From Nitzschia sp. pyKryTriq1 (Eukaryota; Bacillariophyta; Bacillariophyceae; Bacillariales; Bacillariaceae): a stretch of 64,000 bases of DNA. Under the pieces are notes generated by a model. It did not search any database and had not been told where the DNA came from. It saw only the letters and a list, made by a program, of their open reading frames with translations. A program made the translations under genes and the position numbers. How positions within the stretch are numbered: the stretch's first letter is position 1; each line of letters opens with the position of its first letter. The stretch is taken from contig OY101124.1 of the NCBI GenBank assembly GCA_956465555.1, positions 62,001-126,000 on the forward strand, given 5' to 3'. Positions 1-10,175 of the stretch are shown piece by piece.

Positions 1-210
1 GTCAGAAGAAGGAGAAGTAGTAGTAGAGCATCAGTAGTGTTCGAGCAAGAAGAAGAAGACACAACAAAGAACAAAGAGAGGAAGAGGAATAAGGACGCTT
101 GCGTCTTGTTGGGGGCGCCGCACCCCAAAGAACAACAATGATGGTGGCAGCCGCCCAGCACAAGCAGCCAGTAGCATTATTCGTACTAACAACACTGGTG
201 CTAACCGTAC

Positions 211-369
211 CTCGTCCTTTTTAGGCGCATTATCATCGCTCGAGCCCAGCATGCGGCTGTTGCTCATCGTTTCTTCTTCGTGAGAAGTAGTAGATGCTCC
301 TCTGGTTTTGCTTGCAGCTCCCACGGCGGCGGTGGCGAGGGCAACGATGACGGTGGATGCGAACTTCAT
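211..369 (-). CDS. Secreted protein, first exon only (partial at left edge)
   Basis: The ATG at 369 opens 53 codons starting with a clear signal peptide (MKFASTVIVALATAAVGA, then a polar Ser/Thr/Glu-rich stretch ending KKDE). The frame is followed at once by GTACGG, a plausible donor at 210, in phase 0; past it the reading turns hydrophobic and low-complexity, so I end the exon at 211. Further exons should lie to the left of or beyond position 1. The protein probably enters the secretory pathway. No domain is visible in the part seen. The signal peptide is well supported; the function is unknown. Confidence 0.5.
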
Positions 370-527
370 TATTCTTTCTGATGGTTGAGGATGGCCGCGT
401 TGTTGGTGCTCGAATCAAAATTATGAGCTTCCAATCTTTCTCAGACTTGAGCATGAATGATCGAATTTGCAAACCTGCGAAATCATTTTATGGATTCCAA
501 TCTCAAAAATTGTATTTTGCGCGAGCC

Positions 528-749
528 AAATATTCATCTTATTATTCACCCATGGTGATGTTTCGACAGATTTGCTCTCTGGAACAGAAAATGAAATCGT
601 CAAACCAACACAAAAAAGTCGATGGCATGTTGGAATGAACCGAAACACAAAATATTCATCTTGCTATTCATGAATGGTGATGTTTCGACAGATTTGCTCT
701 CTGGAAGAGTAAATGAAATCGTCAAACTGACACAAAAAAGTCGATGGCA
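528..749. repeat. Direct repeat, two ~100-bp copies 122 bp apart
   Basis: Positions 528-627 and 650-749 share a block running from AAATATTCATCTT through GGTGATGTTTCGACAGATTT to AAAAAAGTCGATGGCA with a few substitutions. No gene overlaps it. Short ORFs through it are only the repeat read in frame. Confidence 0.8.
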
Positions 750-834
750 GCGTGCTACTGCTGCCGCGGGTGCGGTCGTAGATGCGGCCACCAACTTTGG
801 CGGGACGTCGCTTTTCATGAATCGAAATCCAATG

Positions 835-990
835 AGTGCGCAACGATGTTGGAGAGCCGAATTGATTTTCGCTACTGTTCGCTACAAGGGGCATTTAGTC
901 GAAGTTTATTTAGGCATGGTTCGTTGTTTCGAAACCCAATTAGTGCGCAACGATGTTGGAGAGCCGAATTGCTGTTAGAGAGCCGAATTG
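835..990. repeat. Direct repeat, 30-bp core twice plus a partial third copy
   Basis: AGTGCGCAACGATGTTGGAG followed by AGCCGAATTG occurs at 835-864 and 942-971. The end of it (AGAGCCGAATTGAG) recurs at about 977-990. It lies in non-coding sequence with the 122-bp repeat just to the left. Confidence 0.7.
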
Positions 991-1263
991 AGTAGAATTA
1001 GCGAAAGGCCTATCTTGCTACTCCGAGTATGAAGAACACGGGTTCTCTGTTCTCCCTTTCCCACTTGAAGGTATTTTGAGCCCTTTTGCTTGAAGTAGCG
1101 CAGTGAAGAATAATCGTCCCCCACAGGAACGTGCGGTACTGCGCGGCAAACCCTAAGGGGGGAGGCCCTACCCCTTAGTAGTGACTTCCCACGACCGGAA
1201 ATATTGTTACCAAGCAACCTTTTTTAACGCGCTTTTTATGTTTCCATTTTTCATGACCGATGC

Positions 1264-1408
1264 TTATTTCCACGATTCTTACTTCAACGATTCTTATTTC
1301 AACGAATGGATTCTTATTTCAACGGATGTTATTTCAACGAATGGTTCCTTATTTCAACGAATGGTTCCTTATTTCAACAAATGGTTCCTTATTTCAACGA
1401 ATCATGAT
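1264..1408. repeat. Degenerate CTTATTTCAACGAATGG array, left copy
   Basis: About eight diverged copies of a 17-20 bp unit, core CTTATTTCAACGAATGG, in the same orientation. A second array of the same motif lies at 3453-3592, and between the two sit only broken gene copies. Confidence 0.85.
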
Positions 1409-1664
1409 TCCGAGATCCTTTGACGATGCCACTACGCATGCGATGATGCCTCACTTATTACTTTCGCTTTTGGAGTGACCCGTCGTGCTTTTAGTCAACC
1501 AGCTTCTCGTTCGGCGTTGCGTTTCTACGCCGGTGCAATTCTCCGGCTATCGACATTTTCTCAGCAATAGCAAGAAAGCAAGGAGCCATCGTCGTCATCC
1601 TGGAACATGATGTCGTCGTTTCTTATCTGCGACAGCACCCGCTCCATCGAGTTCCATCCAGATC

Positions 1665-2750
1665 ATGGAATCGATACAAATTGCCGTGCTAGATGCGATG
1701 AATGAGCTTTTTGATCCGGCCGAAGTAGCCCGATGTGCTGCTCTTGAGAAACTCAACAAAGGAAACAAGAAAAAAAAGAAGAAATGTGGCGATGAGGCTG
1801 CCGCCGATGATGACGAGCCTGTTATGAGCGAAGATGAGAAGCAGGCGATTGCCGATCAAGCGACATTCCAGGCCAAACCCTTCACACTTGCCGACGCAAT
1901 GGTTACCTTGGCAACCAAAGCCGAATTTGGAGACTACCAGGTGAATCCTGCTATGGGCCTTTCCAGCTCGGTGGGAATGAACCCATAAGAGTGCGCTCGT
2001 CAGATTGTTGAAAAAAATGCTGCCGGTGATTGGCGAGTACATGGAAGAGCCAGAGATTGCTACACCTGGATTCATCAACCTTCGATTCAAAAAGGAATAT
2101 CTGAGCTTTTCCCATGCTGATTCGGAAGACAGACGGTGGGTTCAACTATGCAACGACAGATCTTGCGGCTATTCGGCATTGTGTGCAAATGGCAAATGGC
2201 GTCCGGGGATGGGGGTGAAAAGGCTCAACGCGCATTGTATGTGACCGATGCTGGGCAATCCCAACATTTCGAGATGGTATTCAAGGCTGCCAAAATTGCA
2301 AAAGTTCGTACCAGAGAATGTATCGCTGGAACACGTTCAAATTGGTTTGTGAAATTGAAGGATTTATTAAACGAGTCAATACGTATCGCGGGCGCCCGAC
2401 TCTGCGGGATCATTAGAAAGGCGAGTGGGCAAGAAGATACCGCTGACATCGAGTGGCCAGAGGCTGCTGAGATAATCATTACAGATGATGCAGAACTTGG
2501 CTTAATTCGCAACCTATTGCAGCTCCCAGACATTCTGAAGGAGGTTGAGCGAGACTTGTACCCGAACAAGCTGTGCGACTATCTTTTCGAGACGAGTAAA
2601 AAATTTAACAAATTCTACGAGAATTGTTCCGTGAACAAGGCTGAAACTCCCGAGATCAAGGCTAGCCGCTTATCGCTTTGCAGTGCAACGGCTGGCACAA
2701 TCCGTTTGCTAATGAGCTTATTGGGTATCGAAGTTGTCGAACACCTGTAA
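1665..2750 (+). pseudogene. Arginyl-tRNA synthetase copy lacking its catalytic core
   Basis: ArgRS (class I) charges tRNA-Arg. From the ATG at 1665 the reading has an N-terminal-domain match (FGDYQVNPAMGL, then PGFINLRFKKEYL in another frame), then jumps straight to [13 protein letters not shown] and VTDAGQSQHFEMVFKAA, then TRS-x4-VKLKDLLNESIRIAG. It ends with an intact-looking DALR anticodon-binding C-terminus (LCDYLFETSKKFNKFYENC, LLGIEVVEHL, stop about 2750). The part between KKEYL and GGFNY is missing; in the family it is roughly 230 residues and holds the HIGH signature. The segment joining the KFATRSG-like region to the DALR domain is also shortened. The frame shifts at least twice (near 1990 and 2130). 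Identity is secure from order and sequence; it cannot be a working synthetase. A functional copy should exist elsewhere. Confidence 0.85.
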
Positions 2751-2759
2751 ATACTATCA

Positions 2760-3421
2760 TTAGCTCGAGAGTACGTGCTTGTACTGTAGATGATACCCGT
2801 AAATCCCGGAATCAATCCCGATACGTCCCTCCTCCTAGATCCTCACTCGATAGCACTCAAAGCTCGATGATTGGAAGCTCAACTCCAGGATCTCAGTCAA
2901 GAAATGCTTTCCACCGAAACGGACGACGCCATTGCTGCTCGCAACAAGCTTGCGTCGCAAAACGAACGTGCCGTCAAGACTGTCCAGGCCTTGTCGAAAG
3001 AATTAATTGGAATGGAAGAGAAGTATCGCAAACTAAGCACGAAATATGAGAAGCTACGTCTCTTGTTTGCCAAGTTGGAAGCCAAGAATCGTGCTCTCAA
3101 AAAACAGAACGTTCAAATCATCATGGCGGCTCGTAGCCAGCCGTCGTCTGCCAAGGTGATGGCTCAAGACAGTTCGTCCAATTTGTCGTCTATCGCGATT
3201 TCCGATTCTTTGTCCCCAGATTGTTGAAGGAATGGCCGCTCCCATCGAAAGGCCTTCTCAAGAGTGTCCGTCTTTCCAGGTCTTCCTACGAGTCGTCGAC
3301 AATTACGCCGACTACCTGATGCGTCGTCCTTTCCTACGAGAGGATGCTGAAATAACAGATGAAGAACGACGATATTTTTCCGAGACGCCGCTATGCGCTT
3401 CTTTGGATCGAGGATCCTGGT
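2760..3421 (+). pseudogene. Coiled-coil protein remnant
   Basis: One frame over 2871-3227 reads as a continuous heptad-rich helix (about 75 residues with repeated LxxKxxxLxxE spacing, e.g. KELIGMEEKYRKLSTKYEKL). A stop just before 2871 and frame changes near 2868 and 3228 separate it from coding-looking text on both sides (PPRSSLDSTQSSM before it; RVVDNYADYLMRRPFLRED after it). This is what a decaying gene with small indels looks like. I do not recognise the family. It follows the ArgRS copy in the same orientation and ends just before the right-hand ATTTCAACGAATG array. A real gene with unseen introns cannot be excluded. Confidence 0.45.
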
Positions 3422-3452
3422 GTCGAAGAATCTTCAACAACGGATGGTTGCT

Positions 3453-3592
3453 TATTTCTACGGATGGAATCTTATTTCAACGAATGGAGGCTTATTTCAA
3501 CGGTTCTTATTTCAACGAATCTTATTTCAACGGATGGATGCTTATTTCAACGAATCTTATTTAAACGAATGTTAATTCAACGAATCGAAATT
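3453..3592. repeat. Degenerate CTTATTTCAACGAATGG array, right copy
   Basis: Seven or eight diverged copies of the motif seen at 1264-1408, same orientation. Together the two arrays bracket about 2.0 kb with the ArgRS and coiled-coil remnants. Confidence 0.85.
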
Positions 3593-3687
3593 GACTTAAC
3601 GCGCGTTCCGAGTTTAGAGTGGAATTCTGTTCCCTATGTCAATGCCATAAAAATCAACGCTTCCATTAAGTATTCATAGCTGGGGGG

Positions 3688-3924
3688 TCATGAGCCCGAC
3701 GCTAGGGTTCGCCCTGTACTACCGCAAGGTCCAGTACGGTAGGGTAATACTGTAACGGTACTGGTGGGAAAAGTTGGGGTTGGGGTTGGTCGGAGTGAGT
3801 CGTCGGAGGGCAGCAGAGGGCTTTGGGCAAATGCGACCGCAATGGCTCGACCCAAACCGCGAGAGGCGCCCGATACCATCAACAAGGTGCCGGGGCCGGG
3901 GCCGGGGCTGCGTGCAGCAGACAT
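3688..3924 (-). CDS. Short-chain dehydrogenase N-terminus (fragment)
   Basis: The ATG at 3924 starts 78 codons. After a Pro/Gly-rich leader comes TLLMVSGASRGLGRAIAVAF, the Rossmann first strand and nucleotide-binding turn of SDR enzymes (GASRGLG fits GxxxGxG). The start resembles sepiapterin reductases, but that is only a guess. The later SDR parts (NAG, the catalytic Tyr-x3-Lys) are absent: the frame soon becomes low-complexity and stops, and the right-hand repeat array lies beyond. Either this is exon 1 with distant exons, or the gene was cut off by the rearrangement that placed the repeats here. The latter seems likelier because nothing SDR-like follows on this strand. Confidence 0.45.
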   Translation of the reverse strand: MSAARSPGPGPGTLLMVSGASRGLGRAIAVAFAQSPLLPSDDSLRPTPTPTFPTSTVTVLPYRTGPCGSTGRTLASGS

Positions 3925-4967
3925 GGTACTGTACTTGTACTGCAGAACCGGTAGAGGACAAAGCACACACACCAATCCGTATGCGCCCCCCCCAGCTCGC
4001 ACATCCCCCAAACTCCAACGCGCTTCAGCGCCACCAGACGACGCACAAGACGCGGTATTACCGCCCACGCGCTGCCAGCGCCCAAACCACTCCCGGACAA
4101 TCAGAAGGCCACTTGTACTGTACTTGTGCCGGTGCAGTACCAGTACTGTTTGTACCGGTACACGTAAAGTACAGCAGTTCAAGCACCATGACATTCAACA
4201 CAACAGAGAGTATGGTATCCACAATGGCTGGTTGATCATGATTGAATGATTGAATGATTGAATGATTGCAAGTGGCAAGTGGCAAGCCAATGAAGATGGT
4301 GGTGATATTATAATGATAGAATGAAAGACGGCAACATTGCCTCAAGATTCAAGATGACGGAATTGCATTATCTGGTACTTACGTGTACTTGTACTTGCAC
4401 TTGTACTTGTACCGATATTCGTACTGTACGTACCGGTACCAGGTATGGATAAGGCCAGCATCAGCATCAGTACCGGTATCGACACTCGACACTCGACACG
4501 CACCTCTCCCTGGTCTACTCACTCTGCGAGTATTATTCGTACGTTACGTACTCTGCTGGTGCTGCTACACTACTCTTGTGAGATTTAATAACCAATCAAT
4601 TCAAAACTTTACCACATTGATTCTTGGTCGCTATCTCACACACAACAAAATTAGCTGACGTGATGTGTCTGTCGTTGGAAGGATCTTCACATTTCCATTT
4701 ACGTCGACCCTCTCTCACACAGTTTTTGTTTTGGTGTTTGTGTTTGTCGTTGCTGTTGTTTTTCATTTTTGGATTGGATTGGATCATGACACAGTATCTT
4801 TTCAATAGGGGTTGGGGTTGGGGTTGTCGACGATTATGCTTTATTAGGAAGTACAGTACCCGTATGCATCATACAAAGTTCGAAGTACAGTATGATCAAG
4901 TTGGTGCTGCTGAGTGATGATGATACAGCAGTGGCATCCTCGCGTCTTCCGCACAGACTGGTAGTAA
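3925..4967. other. Intergenic, GTAC and ATTGAATG microsatellites
   Basis: No credible gene. Contains TTGTACTTGTACTTGCACTT-type runs (about 4120-4170 and 4385-4445), an ATTGAATG run near 4240-4267, and GGGGTTGGGGTTGGGG near 4807. ORFs here are short and low-complexity. Confidence 0.6.
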
Positions 4968-6500
4968 TTATTGGAGGATATCAAGACGGTGGATATCTTG
5001 CACGACGTCGAGGTTTACAATAACCGCAAGGAAGAGATTGTCACTCGCATGTTTGGAGTGATTGATATAGATCATCCCTACATTCACAACATCCACATGG
5101 GTGGAGATTATTTGCTGGGAGGAGAGATTGAACTCTTGGACCGCATCAAGTACAACGATGGTCTCGATCAATGGCGCAAGATCGGTTGAGTCCTCTCGGT
5201 GGATGGACCAAGTCCGATGGCGTGCCTCTGGATGTCCGAGTCAAGCAACACGAACAAGTCTTGAATGCTGGCCTGACTCATCCTGGTGGGTTGGATCCCG
5301 AAACTACCGTCATATTCATCTGGCCTGCTCCCATGGTGTACGGCGGTCCGACCGAAGTCCAGTTCCATGCCAAGTCTCGTCGATGTGCCGGAGCGTCCTA
5401 CTTTGTAGTAGGCCGTGACCCCGCCGGTATGAAGGGATCGGCCAATGCCGTGGCCCATCCGGATGATGACCTCTACGACGGAAACCACGGACGCTACGTC
5501 TTGCAAAATTCTCCCGGTATTGGCGACATGAAGATGCTTTCCTTTGTCAAGGTCATGTTCGATGTGACTGGTACTGTCATGAAGATCCCCGATGACAATC
5601 GTCCCAACGATTTCATTAGCATTTCCGGATCCAAGATGCGATTGCTAGCTCAAAACGGAGCTGTTCCTTGCCCCGAGCATGACATCCCGACCGACTTGGT
5701 CGCTGCCAACTGTGTTCCGTCCGGCTTTATGCTTCCCAAGGGTTGGGACGGAGTCGTCGACTACTACAACAACATCGAAGATACCACTCGCTGGATTCCT
5801 TGGAGTCAGCCTCACGAGCAAGCTCCAGTGGCATCCAACACCGAGCACGTTGGAACTTTTGGCTTTGCTACCTTTGCCCTTACCTCCTCTTTGTACAAGA
5901 GTTGGTGGCACGATGTACCGCTTCGCCCCGACGGCGAGGCATCGGATTCGCTCATCGTCAATATGATCACGGAAATCCCCATGTACATGACCGCCAAAAT
6001 AGAAGTTACCAAGGAAGCGCCCAACAACTCTATTCAGCAAGACTCCAATAAGGATGGATCTCCTCGCGACTACACGTACGGTCTCATTCCTCAAACATGG
6101 TGGGAAGATCCCGATCCTTTGGAGACGGGAAGTATCACGCCTCGTCGCATCATTGGATCCTTGGAATTGATTGACGAAGGAGAGATGGACCATCGCGTTG
6201 AGTGATCCCGACGCCTCGCGTATCCATTCGCTGTTCGACCTGGATGCTATCAAGCCTGGTACGGTCGACAAGTTCAACGTTTGGTTGAAGCGGTACAAGA
6301 CGAGCGATGGCAAAGCTGAAAATTCGATGGCTTTCGAAACACCCCGCAATGCCCAAGAGGCACGTGGAGTTGTCGCAGAAGTCTATGGACGATGGCGAAT
6401 CCTCTGCTGCAAGGATGGGTCGCGTCGATCTACTAGTCTATCGAGCAAGACGGAAGACTTTTGGTTGTCCAGTCCCAGTTGCCGTGGTGCCGAAGAATAA
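4968..6500 (+). pseudogene. Broken ATP sulfurylase-pyrophosphatase fusion
   Basis: ATP sulfurylase makes APS and PPi from sulfate and ATP, and a fused pyrophosphatase pulls the reaction forward; such fusions are known in stramenopiles. Positions 4971-5185 read as the end of the sulfurylase N-domain (MFGVIDIDHPYIHNI, GGEIELLDRIKYNDGLDQWR). The text then changes frame to LSPLGGWTKSDGVPLDVRVK and continues through GPTEVQFHAKSRR, VVGRDPAGM and SGSKMRLLAQNGA. From about 5800 a soluble PPase follows (MITEIPMYMTAKIEVTKEA, YGLIPQTWWEDP, LELIDEGEMDH). Defects: the 5' part is missing (stops precede 4968 in frame); about 50 residues that should carry QxRNPxHxxH are deleted near 5185; the PPase DxDPxD aspartate motif is reduced to DPDPLE; a frameshift near 6195 moves the reading to ALSDPDASRIHSLFD. 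Not functional as read. Confidence 0.85.
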
Positions 6501-7097
6501 ATAAAGAATTAATTAACTACCTGTACTAGAATGTTACGACAATGTGAACCAGCATTTGGACTACACTGTACTCTTCTCGTAGCGGTAGTACTTCAGACTC
6601 TATTAGTATTAATACTACTGTCCTAAAGCAGCAAAGTGTCCACTGTCTAATTTAGAAATTAGCAAAGGATAAACTTTCGTCAACCGATCGTCGTCTTTTC
6701 TCATTGAGGGTAGACACTTCCAATATTTTTTATTGATGTAGTCTGGCGGCGTTCTATTACTCTCTTCTACTACTAGTAGTAGCTCTCTATTCTTTACTCT
6801 AGTAGAGTAGAGGTTGAGGAGAAGTACAACTCGAGCTCTACCACCAACACGAAATGAGACGTTTGCTCGATGCTTCATACATCGGCCATTCATTTTCCAT
6901 AGCAATTGAAAAGCATGACTGGTCCTCACACCTATGACATTAGTTGAGCGTTCGAGCGAGATGAAATAGTTTCTTGAATCCGACCACGAAAGGATACCTC
7001 ACGTACGTAACACCTTCGAATGCTGGAACACAAAGAGACCCAACTACGTAATGATACCTGTACATTGTATCGGCCATTCAATGCCGACCTTCGATAA
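6501..7097. other. Intergenic, 16-bp CTA/TAG palindrome
   Basis: No gene seen. The perfect palindrome CTACTACTAGTAGTAG lies at 6767-6782 and recurs elsewhere in the window. The rest is ordinary AT-rich sequence downstream of the minus-strand TLC gene. Confidence 0.5.
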
Positions 7098-7811
7098 CTA
7101 GTTCTCTTTTTTGGACTTCACTGGGCTTGCACTCTCAGCCGATTCATCGTGGGCCTTGGTCGTGGACGAAGCGCCATCTTTTAGAATCTTGATAATCTTA
7201 ATCCACCAGTGTAGCTGGATGCCATAAAATACTCCCAGTACTAGGAGGATTGGGTCAAACCAATCGAGGCCCGCAGAGAGTAATTGATGCCCCAAAACTG
7301 GAATCCAAACGATCCGACACAAAGTAAAAGTGATGGCGAATAGGGCAAAGAGCGCTGGATTTCGATTTTGTTTCACTTGGTAAAGGAGGATCGACGACGA
7401 CTCCATAAAGATAGCTTTGGAATTCATTCGTAACGACAAAAGCAGTGGGATATTGTAATTACAAAATCCAAGACCCAAAGAAATGGCGCCATGTAGAGTA
7501 TACGTCAAGTGACCCTCGTACAAACAGTCAAGAATGTCGATCATGAAATATGGCATGCTCCAAAAGATCCCAATTCGTTCATGGAAGACGGCGTCATCGT
7601 CCCAATACAAACTCAGAAAGGCCAATGTCAGAGCCACGACATGATGCAGCGTCAAGATCTTGTACCATTTCGAGTAGTCTTTCCTCAAAATCCATCGGTA
7701 GTAAATCCAGCTGGACGACCAAAAGAGAAGGGGCAAAATAAATGGCAGCCAAGAGTCATCCGAGTTGTAGAGTGTCCAGAAAGAAAGCGGAATTTGTGAC
7801 ACGCTTGACAT
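7098..7811 (-). CDS. TLC-domain membrane protein with KKXX ER-retrieval tail
   Basis: 237 residues with about six hydrophobic spans: near residues 20-40, then YKILTLHHVVALTLAFLSLY with the His pair typical of TLC (TRAM-LAG1-CLN8) domains, then four more up to FYGIQLHWWIKIIKIL. TLC proteins include ceramide synthases and less understood lipid-handling proteins. This one is short and lacks an N-terminal Hox-like part, so I would not call it a ceramide synthase. The tail after the last span is polar and ends SKKEN; lysines at -3 and -4 make a textbook KKXX signal, so ER residence with a cytosolic C-terminus is likely. Single exon; the start at 7811 is the first Met and gives a complete fold. Confidence 0.7.
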   Translation of the reverse strand: MSSVSQIPLSFWTLYNSDDSWLPFILPLLFWSSSWIYYRWILRKDYSKWYKILTLHHVVALTLAFLSLYWDDDAVFHERIGIFWSMPYFMIDILDCLYEGHLTYTLHGAISLGLGFCNYNIPLLLSLRMNSKAIFMESSSILLYQVKQNRNPALFALFAITFTLCRIVWIPVLGHQLLSAGLDWFDPILLVLGVFYGIQLHWWIKIIKILKDGASSTTKAHDESAESASPVKSKKEN

Positions 7812-8669
7812 TCCGACGAGGCCGCGTCTTTGGGGTGCCTGTATGGTATGGTTAAACTATCGATCACACACCTAGCGGAGGAGTTTAGCGTACCAGTATT
7901 GATCGTCCGAGTAGTGCAGATAGGAAAAGAGTCAACGGCAGACTCAGATGAGTATGAAGTGCCGACTGACACTGCTCTCTATTCGTAGTTGAGTGACCGC
8001 CATGAGCACGGTATGATATGACGTGATGATGCCAATGCCATGATGTGAGTTCTGTCGCAACAAAAAAGATACGGTCCGTTAAGACTCAAATAGCCGTGAC
8101 TCAAGAGAGGCGACATCAGAACCTATGATATTGACATTCTTGTTATTGCCGGCGACGCCCATTATTTCTCGCCATTAGCGTGGAACACTGCGTGACGTCA
8201 TAACGTTCCAACTAGTCGTGACACCGCTGTCAAGACTATGAATGCATTTCATCATGACAGTCTACAGAGCGCGCGCGCGCCATTCTGCCGGCACGTGCAG
8301 AATGAGACATGAGACACATACAGCATACCACCATCGGTCTGCCCAACGCACAGGTTCTTGTACATACCTGTACATACGGTACAGTACCTGGTACTGTACC
8401 CGTACCGCGGCGTATGTATCCGACTTTCTCACAATAAAAAATAACGGCCATCGCGACGATGCGCGGTTCGCGGTTTGTGTTGTATTTTTGTTTTTCGCGG
8501 TCTTTCTCAGTACTGTACCAGGTACCGTACCGATATTCTTTCCTTCTACATCAACAGTCCTTCACTGTGCTTGAACGAATCCTTTTCCTTTCGCACAACT
8601 ACAGTACCAAAGGGACAGGCACTGTACTGCCTGTAGTATCTGCATCTGTACCGTACCGTACCGTATCGT
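7812..8669. other. Divergent intergenic region with GTAC-rich tract
   Basis: Lies between the TLC gene (-) and the RING gene (+), so it probably holds both promoters. A run of GCGCGCGCGC near 8270 and a dense GTAC tract at 8355-8405 (CCTGTACATACGGTACAGTA and onward) are the visible structures; GTAC motifs recur at 8510-8535 and 8640-8668. No gene seen. Confidence 0.5.
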
Positions 8670-10175
8670 ATGATGATAAGTCTTCAAAGAGCATCATCGT
8701 TGGCTCTGGTTGTAGCGGTGGAATGGAGCGCAGTGTGCTGCCATGTGGGTGCCACGCGATGGTACTCGTTGATTTGCACGACTGGTCCAGTGCAGACGGT
8801 TTCCTACAGCGTGACCAGCAGTGTCGATGACGATGGCAATGGCAATGTCTCCTTTCAAGCGGGAGGGGGAGGGGGAGGGTTGCTGATGGGTGGGGTTGTA
8901 GTGGGGGGCGATGGTCCAAATAATTCTTCAAATGAAACGGGGGGGTCCGATCGGCGTCGCTCGTTGCTTCGTGGTGATGGAAACAAGGACGACTACGACT
9001 ACGACTACGAGAGCCTCTTCTCTGATAGTGCCACCCCGGCACTGCCCTGGGCTCCCGGCCGCTCATTGCAAGAGGAAGTGGTCGATGGAGCCTTCTTCTT
9101 TGACGTCGATGTCGATCAAGGGAATGGAAATGGGAGTGGGAGTGGCAATCCAGAAACAGGCGGCCCATCGTCAGTCATTCGCCGAAACGAAACCCAGCAG
9201 TTTCGCGTGCGTCCGTGCATGTGCCACCCCACAAATATCGACAAGGACTACTTTGGCCCCAATGAGACGATCCCTGACTTGTATCTCTGCCCCGAGGCGT
9301 CGGACTATTGTGGCATTCCGTTTGAGGGAGAAGGTCCAGTGGGCTGTTTCTCCGTCACGGTGCAGCAAGTCGTTGCAAGGAACGCCTGGCCCTTGATTCT
9401 CCTGTGGTACTTTGGAATGGTCGTCATCTGCTGCTTTACGGTGCACGGAAGTACCAGCTGGGAATACTTTAGAGCGTGCTTGGATCGAGAACGAAACTCG
9501 GAGCATGCCAACCGTCTACTCTCACGAAATGGCGGCGCTGGTCCCCCACCTCCACGCTCCTATTGGAACTGGTGGGGATGGCAGCGCTATCGATTCGAAC
9601 AAAATCTCTTGGCGCAATCGCAATGGATATGGCGACATGAGGAGTATCACCGAATGCAGCAACAGCGGGAATTAGGCTTGCCTCCACCGCGCTACGAAAT
9701 GAAAACCAAACGCTTTTCTAGAGACCAACATGAGGAAGATGAAAAAAATTATGCATCAGGAGGAGGAAGCAATATTCATCCGGAAAGTGAAGACCAACAA
9801 CAAGAAGGACAACATCACGATGGTGATGGTGATGGTGATGGTGATTCGTTAAATGAGCCGACCTGTACCATTTGTTTTGCGCCTCTTGAAGACGGGGAAC
9901 TAGTCGGGGATCTTCAATGCAGACATATTTTTCATAAAGCCTGCCTGAAAAGTTGGTGCACAAGAAAGAATGCTTGTCCCTTGTGCAATATTCCAATTGC
10001 AAACAGAAGGAGGACGGGGGCTGCGGCTGTGAGTGTGGTTATTAGTCCTGACACAGACACGGACACAGAACTGGGGTATGATCAACAACAAGAAGAGGAG
10101 CAGTTCAGTGCAGCATTGCCATCAGAATCTCCGAGTACGACTGGTCCGAATATGGATGGCAGGGAGTACCGGTAG
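8670..10175 (+). CDS. Membrane-anchored RING-H2 E3 ubiquitin ligase
   Basis: 501 residues. It opens with a signal peptide (SLQRASSLALVVAVEWSAVCC), then a Gly/Asp-rich luminal region with Cys residues (RPCMCHPTNIDKDYF, CPEASDYCGIPF). One clear membrane span follows (WPLILLWYFGMVVICCFTV, about residues 243-262), then a basic and Gln/Asp-rich cytosolic part. At residues 399-439 sits a RING-H2 finger: CTIC, then LQCRHIFHKAC, then CPLC, with all eight zinc ligands in C3H2C3 order. E3 ligases of this layout ubiquitinate membrane or secretory substrates. The GATGGT repeat before the finger encodes DGDGDGD and should vary in length. The start at 8670 gives the signal peptide directly; Met2 is an equal alternative. 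Substrate unknown. Confidence 0.85.
   Translation: MMISLQRASSLALVVAVEWSAVCCHVGATRWYSLICTTGPVQTVSYSVTSSVDDDGNGNVSFQAGGGGGGLLMGGVVVGGDGPNNSSNETGGSDRRRSLLRGDGNKDDYDYDYESLFSDSATPALPWAPGRSLQEEVVDGAFFFDVDVDQGNGNGSGSGNPETGGPSSVIRRNETQQFRVRPCMCHPTNIDKDYFGPNETIPDLYLCPEASDYCGIPFEGEGPVGCFSVTVQQVVARNAWPLILLWYFGMVVICCFTVHGSTSWEYFRACLDRERNSEHANRLLSRNGGAGPPPPRSYWNWWGWQRYRFEQNLLAQSQWIWRHEEYHRMQQQRELGLPPPRYEMKTKRFSRDQHEEDEKNYASGGGSNIHPESEDQQQEGQHHDGDGDGDGDSLNEPTCTICFAPLEDGELVGDLQCRHIFHKACLKSWCTRKNACPLCNIPIANRRRTGAAAVSVVISPDTDTDTELGYDQQQEEEQFSAALPSESPSTTGPNMDGREYR

Noticed and set aside
4971-6205. A functional ATP sulfurylase gene
   Set aside because: The QxRNPxHxxH block and the PPase Asp motif are absent and the frame shifts twice.
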